Source: an uncultured Desulfovibrio sp. (GTDB lineage Bacteria > Desulfobacterota > Desulfovibrionia > Desulfovibrionales > Desulfovibrionaceae). Taken from it: a DNA stretch of 41,021 nucleotides. The stretch covers positions 1 through 41,021 of the forward strand of contig CASEWR010000172.1 of the NCBI GenBank assembly GCA_949291675.1, given 5' to 3'. The notes under the pieces were generated by a model, which searched no databases, was not told the DNA's origin, and saw only the letters and a list, made by a program, of their open reading frames with translations. Below, piece after piece: positions 26,327 through 34,032 of the stretch (within the stretch, counting starts at the first letter, position 1; the number at the start of each line of letters is the position of its first letter). Made by a program: the position numbers and the translations under genes.

Positions 26327-28062
26327 GAGCAGGACCTCTCACATGTGGTGTTGTTCTCGAGCTTCCTCTGATACATTTTGTTACGCTGGTGGTAGTAACC
26401 CAGGCAAAAGCGGCCCCTGTCCTCTTGTGAAAGCCAATTCGGAAAAGGGGTCTCCTCTCCCCAGATTTCGCGGACAAGTCGCCTGAAGAATTTGTCATAG
26501 CCACAATGCATTCTGTCGGTTTTGCCAGAATGAATGTGTGCCTGCTTCAGAAGCATGGGAAAGATATTGCCTGGCATAGAAGATGCTGAGCTGATGCAAC
26601 TCTCGTGGAGCGGATTCAGACACTTGCCGAGAGCATCTTCCTGAGCCATTTCCAGGACAGCAAAAAGGCGCCCAAGTCTGTATCCTGTGTTGAGTTCCTC
26701 TGTATCCAGTGTAAAGGATGCTCCTCCACCCCCTTTGTTGCAGAGATATGCCTTGATCAATGCTGCTCTGTAATAGGTGACCATACCGTCAATGGAGATG
26801 CGCTGCAGGGCAGTAGCAAACATAGAGTATGGCCATGGTCGCCTTGTAAGGATACTCTGAAGAATTTTTCTGCAGAGTACAGCAGCAAAGCCCTTGGTTT
26901 TGTCCTTTGGGGCAAGCTCCAGTATCATGTCCCATAAGACGGGAAACTCCGGGTCAGTACTAAAGCGGCGCTCAATGCTGAGATCATGGTACCAGCGACT
27001 GTAACGTAACAGCAGTTCTCCAAGGCGACCCGATTCCCAGAAAGTAACTGTCAACCGGCTTCCCTGGGCAGTTAACCCCAGGAGGAACCATCGCTGGCCA
27101 GGGTCAACTTCCAGAAAGTCGCCGGGAAGCCTGCCAGATAACAGGACTTCCTGTATAGATCGTTTCAGTTTCGGGGATGCAATTTGCTTCTTGCCCTCCA
27201 TACCATCAAAAAGGCAGTTCAGTATTTGGGGAGAAGAAGTATCTTCTGTCCAGAAAACAAGAGTATCTGGCCCAAGAGATATTGTGTGACCATGCTCTCT
27301 CATGAGGAGATAATTGAGGGCAGTGGCATAGCCATGGGCTGCTCGGATGCTCACTGGAGCGCTGAGTCCTGCTTCTTTGTGTAATGTCTCGAAGCCGGGA
27401 AGCCCAAACGAAATGAGACGAGCTCCAGACGGGAGGCTGCCCGGGACACCCTTGATGACAGGGTGACTGTGAGCAATAGGCCCTGTCTTTCCAGTGACAC
27501 AGCATTGTGCGACAGGACAATCCTTGCCGCTGATGACCTCAGTCCAGATTTCTCCCCAGAGCTTGCGAATGGCTGGTGCGTCGTGAAGGAAACCATCTTC
27601 TCCTTCGAGCTGGAAGACAATAAATTTTCCTGCAATTGCAGGGTATTCGGACCAGTTCTTCAACTGTTCCGTGTCCCAGCTGTCGAGAAAGGCCAGCAGA
27701 GCCTTTGCGTGCCTGGAGTTGCATGACTGAAGCCGGGTATGATGAAAGTCCCGGAATGCTGCATGCTCCTGAGGCGTTTTGATGAGTTGCTCCTTTCTGA
27801 TGTCAACGCCAATGACATAGGAGGAGCGATCCCAGCAAAAGTTTGAGGATATATTGCTCGTTCTACTCACAGCGGCCGGCACAACGACACGTGTCGGTCT
27901 GGCATTGCTGTCACGCAGATCTCTGATGCGGACCAGCTTCCCCTCTTCACTGAGCACCAGAACAAAATGAATACTTGTGGAGGTCATTCCTTCAGGCGCC
28001 ATGCCTGAATTGGCATCCTGGCACATGCGCTGGTAGAAATTGTAGAGTTCTGTCAGATACAT
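26323..28062 (-). CDS. cas8c: Cas8c (Csd1), type I-C large subunit
   Basis: This 579-residue protein falls in the Csd1 range. N-terminal L-Y-N-F-Y-Q-R-M and V-L-V-L-S-E-E-G-K-L-V-R-I-R-D-L-R are typical. So are F-C-W-D-R-S-S-Y-V-I-G-V-D (about 78), C-C-V-T-G-K-T-G-P-I-A-x-S-H-P-V-I-K-G-V-P-G (about 198) and L-I-S-F-G-L-P-G-F-E-T. It recognises the PAM and stabilises the R-loop in the I-C effector; type I-C also makes a small subunit (Cas11) from an internal start in this gene, which I did not locate. It overlaps cas5 by 10 bp and cas7 by 4 bp, showing tight coupling. No truncation is visible. Confidence 0.94.
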   Translation of the reverse strand: MYLTELYNFYQRMCQDANSGMAPEGMTSTSIHFVLVLSEEGKLVRIRDLRDSNARPTRVVVPAAVSRTSNISSNFCWDRSSYVIGVDIRKEQLIKTPQEHAAFRDFHHTRLQSCNSRHAKALLAFLDSWDTEQLKNWSEYPAIAGKFIVFQLEGEDGFLHDAPAIRKLWGEIWTEVISGKDCPVAQCCVTGKTGPIAHSHPVIKGVPGSLPSGARLISFGLPGFETLHKEAGLSAPVSIRAAHGYATALNYLLMREHGHTISLGPDTLVFWTEDTSSPQILNCLFDGMEGKKQIASPKLKRSIQEVLLSGRLPGDFLEVDPGQRWFLLGLTAQGSRLTVTFWESGRLGELLLRYSRWYHDLSIERRFSTDPEFPVLWDMILELAPKDKTKGFAAVLCRKILQSILTRRPWPYSMFATALQRISIDGMVTYYRAALIKAYLCNKGGGGASFTLDTEELNTGYRLGRLFAVLEMAQEDALGKCLNPLHESCISSASSMPGNIFPMLLKQAHIHSGKTDRMHCGYDKFFRRLVREIWGEETPFPNWLSQEDRGRFCLGYYHQRNKMYQRKLENNTTCERSCS

Positions 28063-28715
28063 AGGGTGTTATTCCTCGACCATTTGGCCACATCAATGAT
28101 TCCGTGTTCCAGCCACGGATGATAGTAACTCAGATGCTCACCGCGCTTGTAGCCTCTGGCATACAGCATGTAGCCAAGATCCTGTGGTTCATCGTCGGCA
28201 AGATCTGAGACAGGAATGTCCGACTTGTCTTCGAGCAGCTCGAAGTGAGCTGGAAATTCCCGACATCCCATATAGGGGTGCTGGAAGCACGCTCCTTTCC
28301 GTGCCCTCCTCCGGAAGATGTCCAGGTGTTTTCCTATGGTGTCTGATCCGGCCGTGGCAGTCAGCTGGATATGGGCTTCAATGACGTACCCCACATTGCA
28401 GAGCACTGTAGATGTGCGCTGCTGCCGACATTCACCTGCATACTGGTAGAGCGGCTTGTTCCTGGCTGCTGCTCGCCAGACAGTCGGCAACCCTGCTCCA
28501 GTCTGGGAAATTTCATTGGTAGTGATAGTCATATAGCTGATGGGTCGGAGAACATGGATTCTGTCTACGACCCACTGAAATGCTGGCTTCCAGTGGATGC
28601 TTTCCAGGACTCCCCGCATGGCAGTTGGGGTCGGAACTGGATAGCTGTAGCGGTCAGGCTTGCTTTCCGGACGGGAGAACAGAGCATAGTCTCCCCATAT
28701 TCTCAGTGTGATCAT
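28053..28715 (-). CDS. cas5c: Cas5c (Cas5d), crRNA-processing subunit
   Basis: This 220-residue protein is a normal-length Cas5d. In type I-C it replaces Cas6 and cuts the repeat RNA, then stays on the 5' handle. The N-terminal RRM (I-T-L-R-I-W-G-D-Y-A-L-F-S-R-P-E ... Y-S-Y-P-V-P-T-P-T-A-M-R-G-V-L-E) and the R-K-G-A-C-F-Q-H-P-Y-M-G-C-R-E-F segment (about 137-153), with the Lys near the expected catalytic position, are present. AAGGAG lies 9 nt before the ATG. A 65-bp AT-rich gap with a hairpin separates it from cas3. Its substrate hairpins may be the units at 25221. Confidence 0.94.
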   Translation of the reverse strand: MITLRIWGDYALFSRPESKPDRYSYPVPTPTAMRGVLESIHWKPAFQWVVDRIHVLRPISYMTITTNEISQTGAGLPTVWRAAARNKPLYQYAGECRQQRTSTVLCNVGYVIEAHIQLTATAGSDTIGKHLDIFRRRARKGACFQHPYMGCREFPAHFELLEDKSDIPVSDLADDEPQDLGYMLYARGYKRGEHLSYYHPWLEHGIIDVAKWSRNNTLCI

Positions 28716-28729
28716 AGTATTATCTCCTT

Positions 28730-28761
28730 ATATGTATGTTTAAACTATTAAAAATACATAT
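28730..28761 (-). promoter_or_regulatory. AT-rich hairpin between cas3 and cas5c
   Basis: ATATGTAT (28730-28737) and ATACATAT (28754-28761) form an 8-bp inverted repeat with a 16-nt loop, directly before the cas5c ribosome binding site. It could be an operator, a weak attenuator or part of an internal promoter. The segment is far more AT-rich than its surroundings. Confidence 0.45.
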
Positions 28762-28780
28762 TTGATTAAGATAAATTTAC

Positions 28781-31093
28781 TTATTTTCTTGATATACCAG
28801 TGAATGAATCGTATATTTCTCCATTTATAAGCATGTAGATACAGTCATGGATAATCTTAATTTTACCATTTTTCAAAAGATAATCTCGATCTCTGAGATA
28901 GATCTGAACACTATACATCTGCAGTCTTCGAAAAAACTGAGGAGAAAGAAGATTTTTGTCATTCAGACTGTTGCGTAACTCTTCCGTGAGCTGTGACTCA
29001 ATAACAACGCTTCCCATGTGATTTCCAATGAATTTAAAGGCACGATCAATTTCTCTGAAGTCTGCATCGAGCTGGTATAATTCGTAAGGTAGAGAATATG
29101 ATTTAGCAGAAGAGATAGGAGTAATTGTAACTTTATCTAAAATGAATTTCTCATCAAGAAGCTCCTTGCGATTGTACAGATCGCTGAAATATTTCTGCAT
29201 AGTTTCCGGTGCAAATAAATTCTCTGCGTTCTGTACAAGGGCGCAGGACTCGAGTTTTCTGAACAGTGATGAAGCATCACTGGGAATAGGATGTTCACTG
29301 TTAAAGACAAAGACATTGCCTTGATGAAGTTCCCCATGCCTGTTACAGCGTCCGGCAGACTGGGCGATATTGTCGAGACCATTGCGTTCCCTGTACACAA
29401 CGGGAAAGCTGATATCGACACCGCATTCAACCAGTGATGTGCTGATGAGGCGGCAAGGGAGTCCCAGAGCCAGGCGTTCTCTGACACGCTGTAAAACCTG
29501 ATTGCGGTGGGCAGGTGTCATGCCGGCACTCAGGAACAAATTCTCATCAGTCTTCTCCATACCTGCGAACAGGTCACATGCATGTCTGCGCGTGTTGAGT
29601 ATGCAGAGTACTGTGTGTTTCTCCTGTATGCGTGATACAAGCTCTTTGTCTGTCAGCTTTCCCACAAAGTGCACTTGCACTCTGTCAAAGATTGCAAACA
29701 GAAGAGGCTGTGATGCATCAGGGACAAGGTTACGCACTGACTCTGGCGCGAAACCATGGGGAAGTGCTTTTGACTGCATCAGAGCAGGCTGCGTTGCAGT
29801 ACACAGAACAACACTGCAGCCGTACTTTGCGGCCAGTGCCTGCAGAACCTCAACACAGGGTGCAATGTACGGAGCTGGGAGCATTTGTGCCTCGTCGAGA
29901 ACAATGACGCTGCCGGCAACATTATGCAGTTTTCGGCAACGGGATGGCCTGGAGGAGAAAAAGGACTCAAAGAACTGTACATTGGTAGTTATGATGATAC
30001 TTGCCTGCCAGTTCTCTGTGCTCAGCCGGTACTGCATGCCTTTCTGCATGTTTGTACTGTCTTCTCCATTCGAGAAGTCAAAGTTGCAATGGTGCTCCAA
30101 CACAGCATCTTCGCCGAGGATCTCCCGGAAGAGGGTGGCGGTCTGCTCAATGATGCACGTATACGGCATCACGTAGATGACTCGCTTCAGGCCATACTTT
30201 TGTGCATGTCTCAGCGCAAAGAAGATGGACGACAGCGTCTTGCCTCCGCCTGTCGGGACAGTGAGGAAGAACAGTCCAGGGGCAGCGTCAGCAGCCAGGC
30301 CGCATTGCTCCAGCACATAGCGCCTGGCAAGCTGTATGAGTGCCTTGCGCTCATCATTACTGCAGAGAGCCTCCATAGATGCACTCAGCTGTTCCGGGGT
30401 GATGTTCTGAGGTTGGAGGTAGGACTTTTTCTGGAGATAGGACTCCAGGCGCTCAGCCAGAACAGGAATGTCAGTGGGGGTATCGCGGAGGCGGCTTATT
30501 TTGGGAGTCAGGAAGCTTTCCGTGTCCAGATAGTCCGCATCCACGAGACATGAATGCAGCATCCGTACTGCAAAACTTGAGAGAAACGGGTCGAGCTTCC
30601 TGCCTTCTCTGCAGATGAGCGGGAGCAGCTCTTTGTACAAATCCATAGGAGATGGGAGAGGAGCAGCAATGCTCTGATCCCAGGGAGGAAGAGATCGCGC
30701 CCAGGCTTCGGACAATCTGCGTTCGATGGAGGCATATCCGAAGTAGGCATCCGGCAGGTGTCCATGGTGGCCAAGAATGGCGTATGCCAGGTATCTGGCA
30801 AACATGATCCCTAGAGAGCGTTCAACGGGAGAAGCAAGCTTGCTCCAGGAATGAAGCATATGCAGAGCCCCTGCTGTGCTATGGTCTACCCGGGGGCCTC
30901 CTTTCAGACGAAGCTGGAAAGCTTTGCTGGCTTTGCCCAGATCGTGAAGCAGGCCGAGAAGTCTGCCAGTCAGAGGAGCTCTGAAGACAGAAGCAAAGTC
31001 ACCAGCAAGCTGGCCGACATTGTCCAGGTGGGCAGATAAAGGTTGCCAATCGCTGGAACTGAGTCCGTTTGAGCTGTGAGCGTAGTAAATCAT
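28781..31093 (-). CDS. cas3: Cas3 helicase-nuclease, type I-C
   Basis: The ATG at 31093 (M-I-Y-Y-A-H-S-S-N-G-L) is the usual Cas3 beginning; an ATG at 31201 would add 36 residues of atypical sequence. The protein has 770 residues. An HD nuclease domain comes first (L-L-H-D-L-G-K about 48, D-H-S-T-A-G-A, G-H-H-G-H). Superfamily 2 helicase motifs follow: Walker A P-T-G-G-G-K-T (about 279), D-E-A-Q (about 398), T-A-T-Q and Q-S-A-G-R-C-N-R (about 577). After Cascade binds its target, Cas3 is recruited, unwinds and degrades the DNA. All motifs are intact. It heads the operon and is transcribed away from two XRE-type regulators. The last ~120 codons are unusually AT-rich. Confidence 0.95.
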   Translation of the reverse strand: MIYYAHSSNGLSSSDWQPLSAHLDNVGQLAGDFASVFRAPLTGRLLGLLHDLGKASKAFQLRLKGGPRVDHSTAGALHMLHSWSKLASPVERSLGIMFARYLAYAILGHHGHLPDAYFGYASIERRLSEAWARSLPPWDQSIAAPLPSPMDLYKELLPLICREGRKLDPFLSSFAVRMLHSCLVDADYLDTESFLTPKISRLRDTPTDIPVLAERLESYLQKKSYLQPQNITPEQLSASMEALCSNDERKALIQLARRYVLEQCGLAADAAPGLFFLTVPTGGGKTLSSIFFALRHAQKYGLKRVIYVMPYTCIIEQTATLFREILGEDAVLEHHCNFDFSNGEDSTNMQKGMQYRLSTENWQASIIITTNVQFFESFFSSRPSRCRKLHNVAGSVIVLDEAQMLPAPYIAPCVEVLQALAAKYGCSVVLCTATQPALMQSKALPHGFAPESVRNLVPDASQPLLFAIFDRVQVHFVGKLTDKELVSRIQEKHTVLCILNTRRHACDLFAGMEKTDENLFLSAGMTPAHRNQVLQRVRERLALGLPCRLISTSLVECGVDISFPVVYRERNGLDNIAQSAGRCNRHGELHQGNVFVFNSEHPIPSDASSLFRKLESCALVQNAENLFAPETMQKYFSDLYNRKELLDEKFILDKVTITPISSAKSYSLPYELYQLDADFREIDRAFKFIGNHMGSVVIESQLTEELRNSLNDKNLLSPQFFRRLQMYSVQIYLRDRDYLLKNGKIKIIHDCIYMLINGEIYDSFTGISRK

Positions 31094-31316
31094 GTCGTGT
31101 CCAGGTGTTATAGTGTGTGTTACAAATAATGGTTCAATTGATTTGGATTGATTCCTATATGTGACATAATGTTGGTTTTGTAAAGGCTGTCTTATGGTCA
31201 AATTTTAAAATTTTTTGCTCTTGACAACTTTTGCTAATGCTATTACGAAATTAAATCATTGAATTAGCAGGAATTTTTCCTGCATACTTTTTGAAGCCTG
31301 ATGTGAGGACATCGTC
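31094..31316. promoter_or_regulatory. Divergent control region between cas3 and an XRE regulator
   Basis: This AT-rich spacer has promoter-like elements both ways. For the regulator, TTGACA lies at 31221-31226 with a weak -10 (TACGAA) 17 bp on. For cas3, TTTACA and TTGACC occur on the minus strand near 31160-31200, with AT-rich -10 candidates. A 7-bp inverted repeat (TGCTAAT at 31232-31238, ATTAGCA at 31263-31269) sits between the regulator's -35 and its start and is a candidate operator for the XRE protein. GATGTGAGGA gives a ribosome binding site for the gene at 31317. Confidence 0.5.
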
Positions 31317-31889
31317 ATGAGTTCAAGCACGACATTAGGTGAACGAATCAAAATCCTTAGGGGTACCGTGCCCCAGAGGCAGTTTGCCCAGGCTCTGGGA
31401 ATTCCCCAGACCACTCTTGCTAACTATGAGACGAACAAGAGTGAATTGAGCATCAGTATGATTCGCTTGCTTACAAGAAGGTATGGAGTGAACACCGATT
31501 GGCTCGTCTTCGGTGAGGGGCCACAATGGGCTGATTCTTGTGAAGAATCGGAAGACGGCAATTTCTACAGGCTTACGCCTGAAGAATATGCACAGAAAAA
31601 GGCTGCAACAAAGACTTCCAGCAGTTCAAAAACTCTTGGTGACAGCAAAAAGATGAATGAACTACTGGTAAAACTGCAGACGGAACTGGACCTTGAACGA
31701 AAGGAACGCAGGGAAGTTGCCGCTGAAAACAGGCAGCTTAACAAAGACAAAATGATCCTGGTTCAGGAGAATGCCGATCTCAAAGTTCGGCTTGCCAAAC
31801 TCGAGATGTCCATGGCTGCTGCTCCTTCCTGTCAGGAGAAATCAGCATCTGTTGTTTCTGATGAAGAGAAGCTTGCAGAACAGAAGTAA
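31317..31889 (+). CDS. XRE-type regulator with C-terminal coiled coil (paralog 1)
   Basis: This 190-residue protein has an N-terminal helix-turn-helix of XRE/Cro-CI type (residues ~5-60: L-G-E-R-I-K-I-L-R-G ... Q-R-Q-F-A-Q-A-L-G-I-P-Q-T-T-L-A-N-Y-E-T-N-K-S-E-L-S). A conserved N-T-D-W-L-V-F-G-E-G-P-Q-W linker, a variable Ser/Thr/Lys-rich stretch and a charged coiled coil (~118-165: L-D-L-E-R-K-E-R-R-E-V-A-A-E-N-R-Q-L-N) follow. It probably binds DNA as a dimer. Its paralog is encoded 790 bp downstream in the same direction. Divergence from cas3 makes it a candidate regulator of the cas operon, but that is inference from position. A terminator follows at 31965. Confidence 0.85.
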   Translation: MSSSTTLGERIKILRGTVPQRQFAQALGIPQTTLANYETNKSELSISMIRLLTRRYGVNTDWLVFGEGPQWADSCEESEDGNFYRLTPEEYAQKKAATKTSSSSKTLGDSKKMNELLVKLQTELDLERKERREVAAENRQLNKDKMILVQENADLKVRLAKLEMSMAAAPSCQEKSASVVSDEEKLAEQK

Positions 31890-31964
31890 AGTGCAGAGCA
31901 TGTGAGCAGCAGTCTGTCTCAAAAACTGCTTTTTTGAAAATTTTGTACAAAAGTACGTTCAACT

Positions 31965-31994
31965 AATGGCCCTGACTCAGGGCCATTTGTTTTT
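31965..31994 (+). terminator. Rho-independent terminator after XRE paralog 1
   Basis: AATGGCCCTGA and TCAGGGCCATT form a near-perfect stem (31965-31987) with a very short loop, followed by TGTTTTT. It lies 76 bp after the gene's stop. Confidence 0.85.
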
Positions 31995-32676
31995 ATGGGG
32001 CGCTTTGTGAACATCTGTAGTACGCCAGATGGCTTTCTGCCTATCACAGCCTTTGTTCATCAGCTGCCTGATTCCTGTGAGGGTATGGACATGCTCCCAC
32101 AGGCCATGAGCTGCTGTTGAACATACAGAGTCGAGACCTCTGCATGACCTCTCCATCCATATCTGTCCCTGTTTGCATGCGAGAGTCTTGCTGTTGTCTC
32201 TGTCCGGTCTCAGGTTTTTTCGGGAATTATCTGGGAGTACGCAGAGAAGAATGATTGTCATGGAAGAGGGCGCAAGTGTCTGGTGTCGAACTTTCCTGGT
32301 GTACCTGTGTGAGTCCCCAATGAGCCCGGACGCGAATCAGGCAGCAAATGCACCTGCTCTCTCAATGTGTGAATCCAGGAGGACATCAGTTGCCCGAGGA
32401 TGCGCCCGAGGATGCGCCCGAGGAGGCTCTGCTGCCATTTCACTCCCTGAAAGAAGCTCTCATAAATTTTGCATGAGACGATCAGGGTTGCTGTTGTGCG
32501 GAGAAGGTAATCCTGAACCAGTGACATGCTCGCACAGGTATCAAAATACATAGTTTGCTGTCATATGCCTGGCTTTTATGGTTGACAAGTTTATTTTTAT
32601 GAATTAGATAACCAAATAATAGTTAATAAAAGTATCTGTCATCAATGTCTGATTTCATCAAAAGGAGACCCTACCT
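31995..32676. other. Intergenic between the XRE paralogs; promoter of paralog 2
   Basis: No gene is supported. Two short minus-strand frames (to 31977 and 32258) look like degenerate remnants but match nothing I know. A 12-bp tandem repeat (GAGGATGCGCCC type) runs from 32392 to 32427. A good promoter for the next gene lies at 32582-32610: TTGACA, 17 bp, TAGATA, in AT-rich DNA. AGGAG precedes the ATG at 32677. Confidence 0.5.
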
Positions 32677-33204
32677 ATGAGTACAAGCACGACACTGGGA
32701 GAACGCATCAAGATGTTGAGAGGAAGTGCCTCACAAAGGCAATTTTCCCTAAGCCTGGGAATTCCCCAGACCACGCTTGCAAACTATGAGACAAACAAGA
32801 GCGAATTAAGCTTCAGCATGATTCATACGTTCACAAGAAAACTGGGTATTAACACTGACTGGCTGATATTTGGTGAAGGTCCGCAATGGGTGTCATCTGA
32901 ACCAGCTTCAGCGGGAACAGTTGTGAATGCCCAGACTCCGGAGACTCCTTGCATGAGTGGGGAAACAGTGGCAAATGGCAGCTCTAATCCAGGCAAAGAG
33001 TGCGAGCAGCTTGAGCAAATTGAGATGCTCAGGTCCGAGCTAGTTCTCGAACGCAGGGAGCGTAGAGAGCTAGCTGCGGAAAACAGGCAACTTAACAGAG
33101 ATAAGGCGGCATTGCTCCAGGAGCTCATAGAACTCAAGGTACAGCTTGCCCGCCTTGAAATGTCGCAGAAGAGCAGGGGGGAACAGGGAGAAGGCAGCTG
33201 TTGA
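32677..33204 (+). CDS. XRE-type regulator with C-terminal coiled coil (paralog 2)
   Basis: This 175-residue paralog is closely similar to the gene at 31317 at both ends: the HTH (L-G-I-P-Q-T-T-L-A-N-Y-E-T-N-K-S-E-L-S identical), the N-T-D-W-L-I-F-G-E-G-P-Q-W linker, and the coiled coil L-E-R-R-E-R-R-E-L-A-A-E-N-R-Q-L-N-R-D-K. The middle ~40 residues are unrelated. The recognition helix region differs at several positions near S-L-S-L-G. The pair looks like an old duplication whose members may bind related operators or form heterodimers through the coiled coil. It has its own promoter, and a large inverted repeat follows at 33228. Confidence 0.84.
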   Translation: MSTSTTLGERIKMLRGSASQRQFSLSLGIPQTTLANYETNKSELSFSMIHTFTRKLGINTDWLIFGEGPQWVSSEPASAGTVVNAQTPETPCMSGETVANGSSNPGKECEQLEQIEMLRSELVLERRERRELAAENRQLNRDKAALLQELIELKVQLARLEMSQKSRGEQGEGSC

Positions 33205-33227
33205 TTGCAGTTTTACGTATTGTTGTA

Positions 33228-33289
33228 CCGGAAACCTGTACAAAAAATGCAAGGAGTGCGCTGTTTGCGGGAGATGTACAGGTTTCCGG
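33228..33289. repeat. 15-bp perfect inverted repeat with 32-nt loop, plus a third half-copy
   Basis: CCGGAAACCTGTACA (33228-33242) and TGTACAGGTTTCCGG (33275-33289) are perfect complements, 23 bp after the paralog 2 stop. The half-site AGGTTTCCGG recurs near 33356-33366. No U-run follows, so it is not a simple terminator. It may be a structured 3' end, an operator pair or a tiny mobile element. Confidence 0.7.
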
Positions 33290-33420
33290 GAGACAAATTG
33301 CCATGCTGCCAGGTGGCCTGCTCCTCTTTCAGTGAGTCACCTGCCAGCAGCAAGCCAGGTTTCCGGTTGCCTTGTTCAGGATTCCGTAACTTCACACACT
33401 GGAAAACGTCACAGCCCACG

Positions 33421-33454
33421 AAAAAAGGGGAACAGACCATGTCTGCTCCCCTTT
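33421..33454 (-). terminator. Minus-strand terminator after the exported protein gene
   Basis: A 14-bp stem with one mismatch (AAAGGGGAACAGAC and GTCTGCTCCCCTTT, loop CAT) is followed on the minus strand by TTTTTT. It lies about 23 bp after the stop of the gene at 33477 and ends the glpX transcript. Confidence 0.87.
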
Positions 33455-33476
33455 GATGTCTCTCTGTCAGTCCGGG

Positions 33477-34025
33477 CTATTTGCCCACCTTGCCTGCATC
33501 CTGCACGACGTCATTGCCTGCCTTGAGCAGTTCTCCCATGTGCTTGCTGACCAGATCGCATTCAGCCTTTGAGGGCTTTGGCATATCCCGATAGAGCTTC
33601 TTTGCCTGCTCGCCTTCAGAAACAAGGACAAGGGCTGCTGCAGAGCGTCCCATGATGCAGAAGAAGCGCCGTGCATCCCAGCTGCGGAACTCCACCCACT
33701 CAGCTGCAGCAGGCGAGTAGTGGAAGTCAGGCTTTCCCTTCTTCACAACAGGGTATGCCTTTTCGTTATGCTGATGCATCCAGGACCTGAAGTCCGGCAG
33801 ATGGCGGATGAAGCGCAGCAGTTCCTCTTCCGTGAAGTCCGGCTGGTTCTCATAGACATTGGCCGTACTGCGGGGACGGGGGAAGACCTTCTTCTCCTGG
33901 GATGCCGGCTGCTGCTGCCCGGGCGCAGGAGCTGCAGCGTCAGGTGCGGCAGCCAGGGCAGGGGCAGCTGTGACAAGGCCTGCCAGCAGCAGAGGCAGGG
34001 CATATTTGACTGTGAGTGTACGCAT
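33477..34025 (-). CDS. Small exported protein of unknown function
   Basis: This 182-residue protein has a clear signal peptide (M-R-T-L-T-V-K-Y-A-L-P-L-L-L-A-G-L-V-T-A-A-P-A-L-A-A). An Ala/Pro/Gln linker and a soluble domain rich in aromatic and basic residues (F-T-E-E-E-L-L-R-F-I-R-H-L-P-D-F-R-S-W, W-D-A-R-R-F-F-C-I-M-G-R-S) follow. I do not recognise the family. A single Cys pair (about 122 and 157) could form a periplasmic disulfide. Its ATG lies 7 bp after the glpX stop, so it is coupled to glpX. A terminator follows at 33421. Confidence 0.75.
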   Translation of the reverse strand: MRTLTVKYALPLLLAGLVTAAPALAAAPDAAAPAPGQQQPASQEKKVFPRPRSTANVYENQPDFTEEELLRFIRHLPDFRSWMHQHNEKAYPVVKKGKPDFHYSPAAAEWVEFRSWDARRFFCIMGRSAAALVLVSEGEQAKKLYRDMPKPSKAECDLVSKHMGELLKAGNDVVQDAGKVGK

Positions 34026-34032
34026 AGAATAT

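Noticed and set aside
31977..32551. Two minus-strand frames of 94 and 97 codons between the XRE genes
   Set aside because: No start signals and no motif; one contains the 12-bp tandem repeat. They may be remnants but cannot be named.
33146..33526. A Cys-rich plus-strand frame overlapping the end of XRE paralog 2
   Set aside because: It overlaps a real gene out of frame and runs through a large inverted repeat; the Cys cluster is likely chance.
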